From Burkholderiales bacterium (GTDB lineage Bacteria > Pseudomonadota > Gammaproteobacteria > Burkholderiales > Burkholderiaceae_C), in NCBI GenBank assembly GCA_947474415.1, contig CANJKD010000011.1, positions 1 through 12,802 on the forward strand: 12,802 nt of DNA, given 5' to 3'. Below the pieces are notes generated by a model. The model was given only the letters and a program-made list of their open reading frames with translations. It was not told the DNA's origin and made no database searches. Positions 12,551 through 12,802 of this stretch are shown here, piece by piece. Each line of letters begins with the position of its first letter. Position 1 is the first letter of the stretch. Position numbers and translations under genes: made by a program.

Positions 12551-12567
12551 TGGCAACCTGGTTGCCA
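12551..12567. other. parS: parS copy 4 (palindrome tggcaacctggttgcca), after parB
   Basis: The same 17-bp palindrome as copy 3 lies 12 bp after the parB stop codon. With copies inside parA and between the genes, it completes a set of four sites covering about 2.5 kb. Confidence 0.85.
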
Positions 12568-12732
12568 ACGGTTCCGGATCGGCTGATACTGAGCGCCGCC
12601 ACCTGCCAGCGCGCTGCTCTACAGTGGGCGACGCCATCACCCAACCTACTCAGGGCCGGACAACCTGCATGCTGAGGCGCGTCACTGAGGCCATCAAAGT
12701 CGGTACGTCGCAAGCGCCGACCTACTGCCGCC

Positions 12733-12802
12733 GTGGACAACTCTGCACCGATGTCAGGCACGAAGGCCTCCATTTATAGAAACTACTTCGGTGTTCGGAC
12801 AA
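12733..12802 (+). other. Open frame running off the right edge, unrecognised
   Basis: A frame open from 12676 contains GTG 12733 and ATG 12751 and reads MSGTKASIYRNYFGVRT to the window edge. No clear ribosome binding site precedes either start. I do not recognise the segment; a gene could begin here, or this may be intergenic. Nothing else is supportable in 12568-12802. Confidence 0.2.

Noticed and set aside
12255..12773. 172-codon minus-strand frame over the parB end
   Set aside because: It overlaps parB and a parS site, has an Arg/Ser-rich composition typical of antisense frames and no recognisable motif.

Overview
The window looks like part of the backbone and cargo of a GC-rich (roughly 60%) low-copy plasmid or megaplasmid of a Burkholderiales-type betaproteobacterium. 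This rests on the Rep_3-like initiator, divergent ParA/ParB genes with their own parS palindromes, the mix of IS3, IS66 and IS630 remnants, and the codon use. The host assignment is inference; no rRNA or tRNA gene is present to anchor it.

Layout. (1) Positions 1-1540 are a graveyard of broken insertion sequences: the tail of an IS630-type transposase, a stretch I cannot place, opposite-strand pieces of IS66 tnpC and tnpB, and an IS3-family transposase with an internal deletion. (2) Positions 1597-7489 are a block of six genes, all on the minus strand. In transcription order they encode a RibB protein with a degenerate GTP cyclohydrolase II-like tail, an HpaC-type flavin reductase, a flavin-dependent (LLM) monooxygenase resembling dimethylsulfide monooxygenase DmoA, a TetR regulator, and then, more loosely spaced, a Crp/Fnr-type regulator and a MaoC-like hydratase. 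The first three form a self-contained chemical unit: riboflavin precursor supply, flavin reduction and reduced-flavin-dependent oxygenation. The monooxygenase ends in eight lysine-rich 10-residue repeats encoded by a 30-bp minisatellite. (3) Positions 7643-7985 are a decayed fragment of a type I restriction subunit (hsdR). (4) Positions 8124-12567 are the replication and partition module: rep (minus), a roughly 550-bp repeat-rich origin region, then parA and parB (plus). A 57-codon reading frame overlaps parA and parB by ATGA at both ends. Four copies of the palindrome GGCAACCnGGTTGCC, the presumed parS, lie inside parA, inside the small frame (two) and just after parB. The last 230 bp hold no gene I can support, only an open frame that runs off the edge.

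How the parts fit. The rep/par module keeps the replicon, and the minus-strand block is catabolic cargo inserted between it and IS debris. The flavin operon has a candidate promoter whose -10 lies inside an inverted repeat, next to a TetR-like operator motif. A second copy of that motif sits at the edge of the hsdR remnant. The most unusual features are the lysine-rich repeat tail on the monooxygenase, the double-ATGA bridging frame carrying parS sites, and the plasmid-borne flavin supply unit without a visible FMN riboswitch. All assignments come from reading the sequence and recalled family motifs, without database searches.
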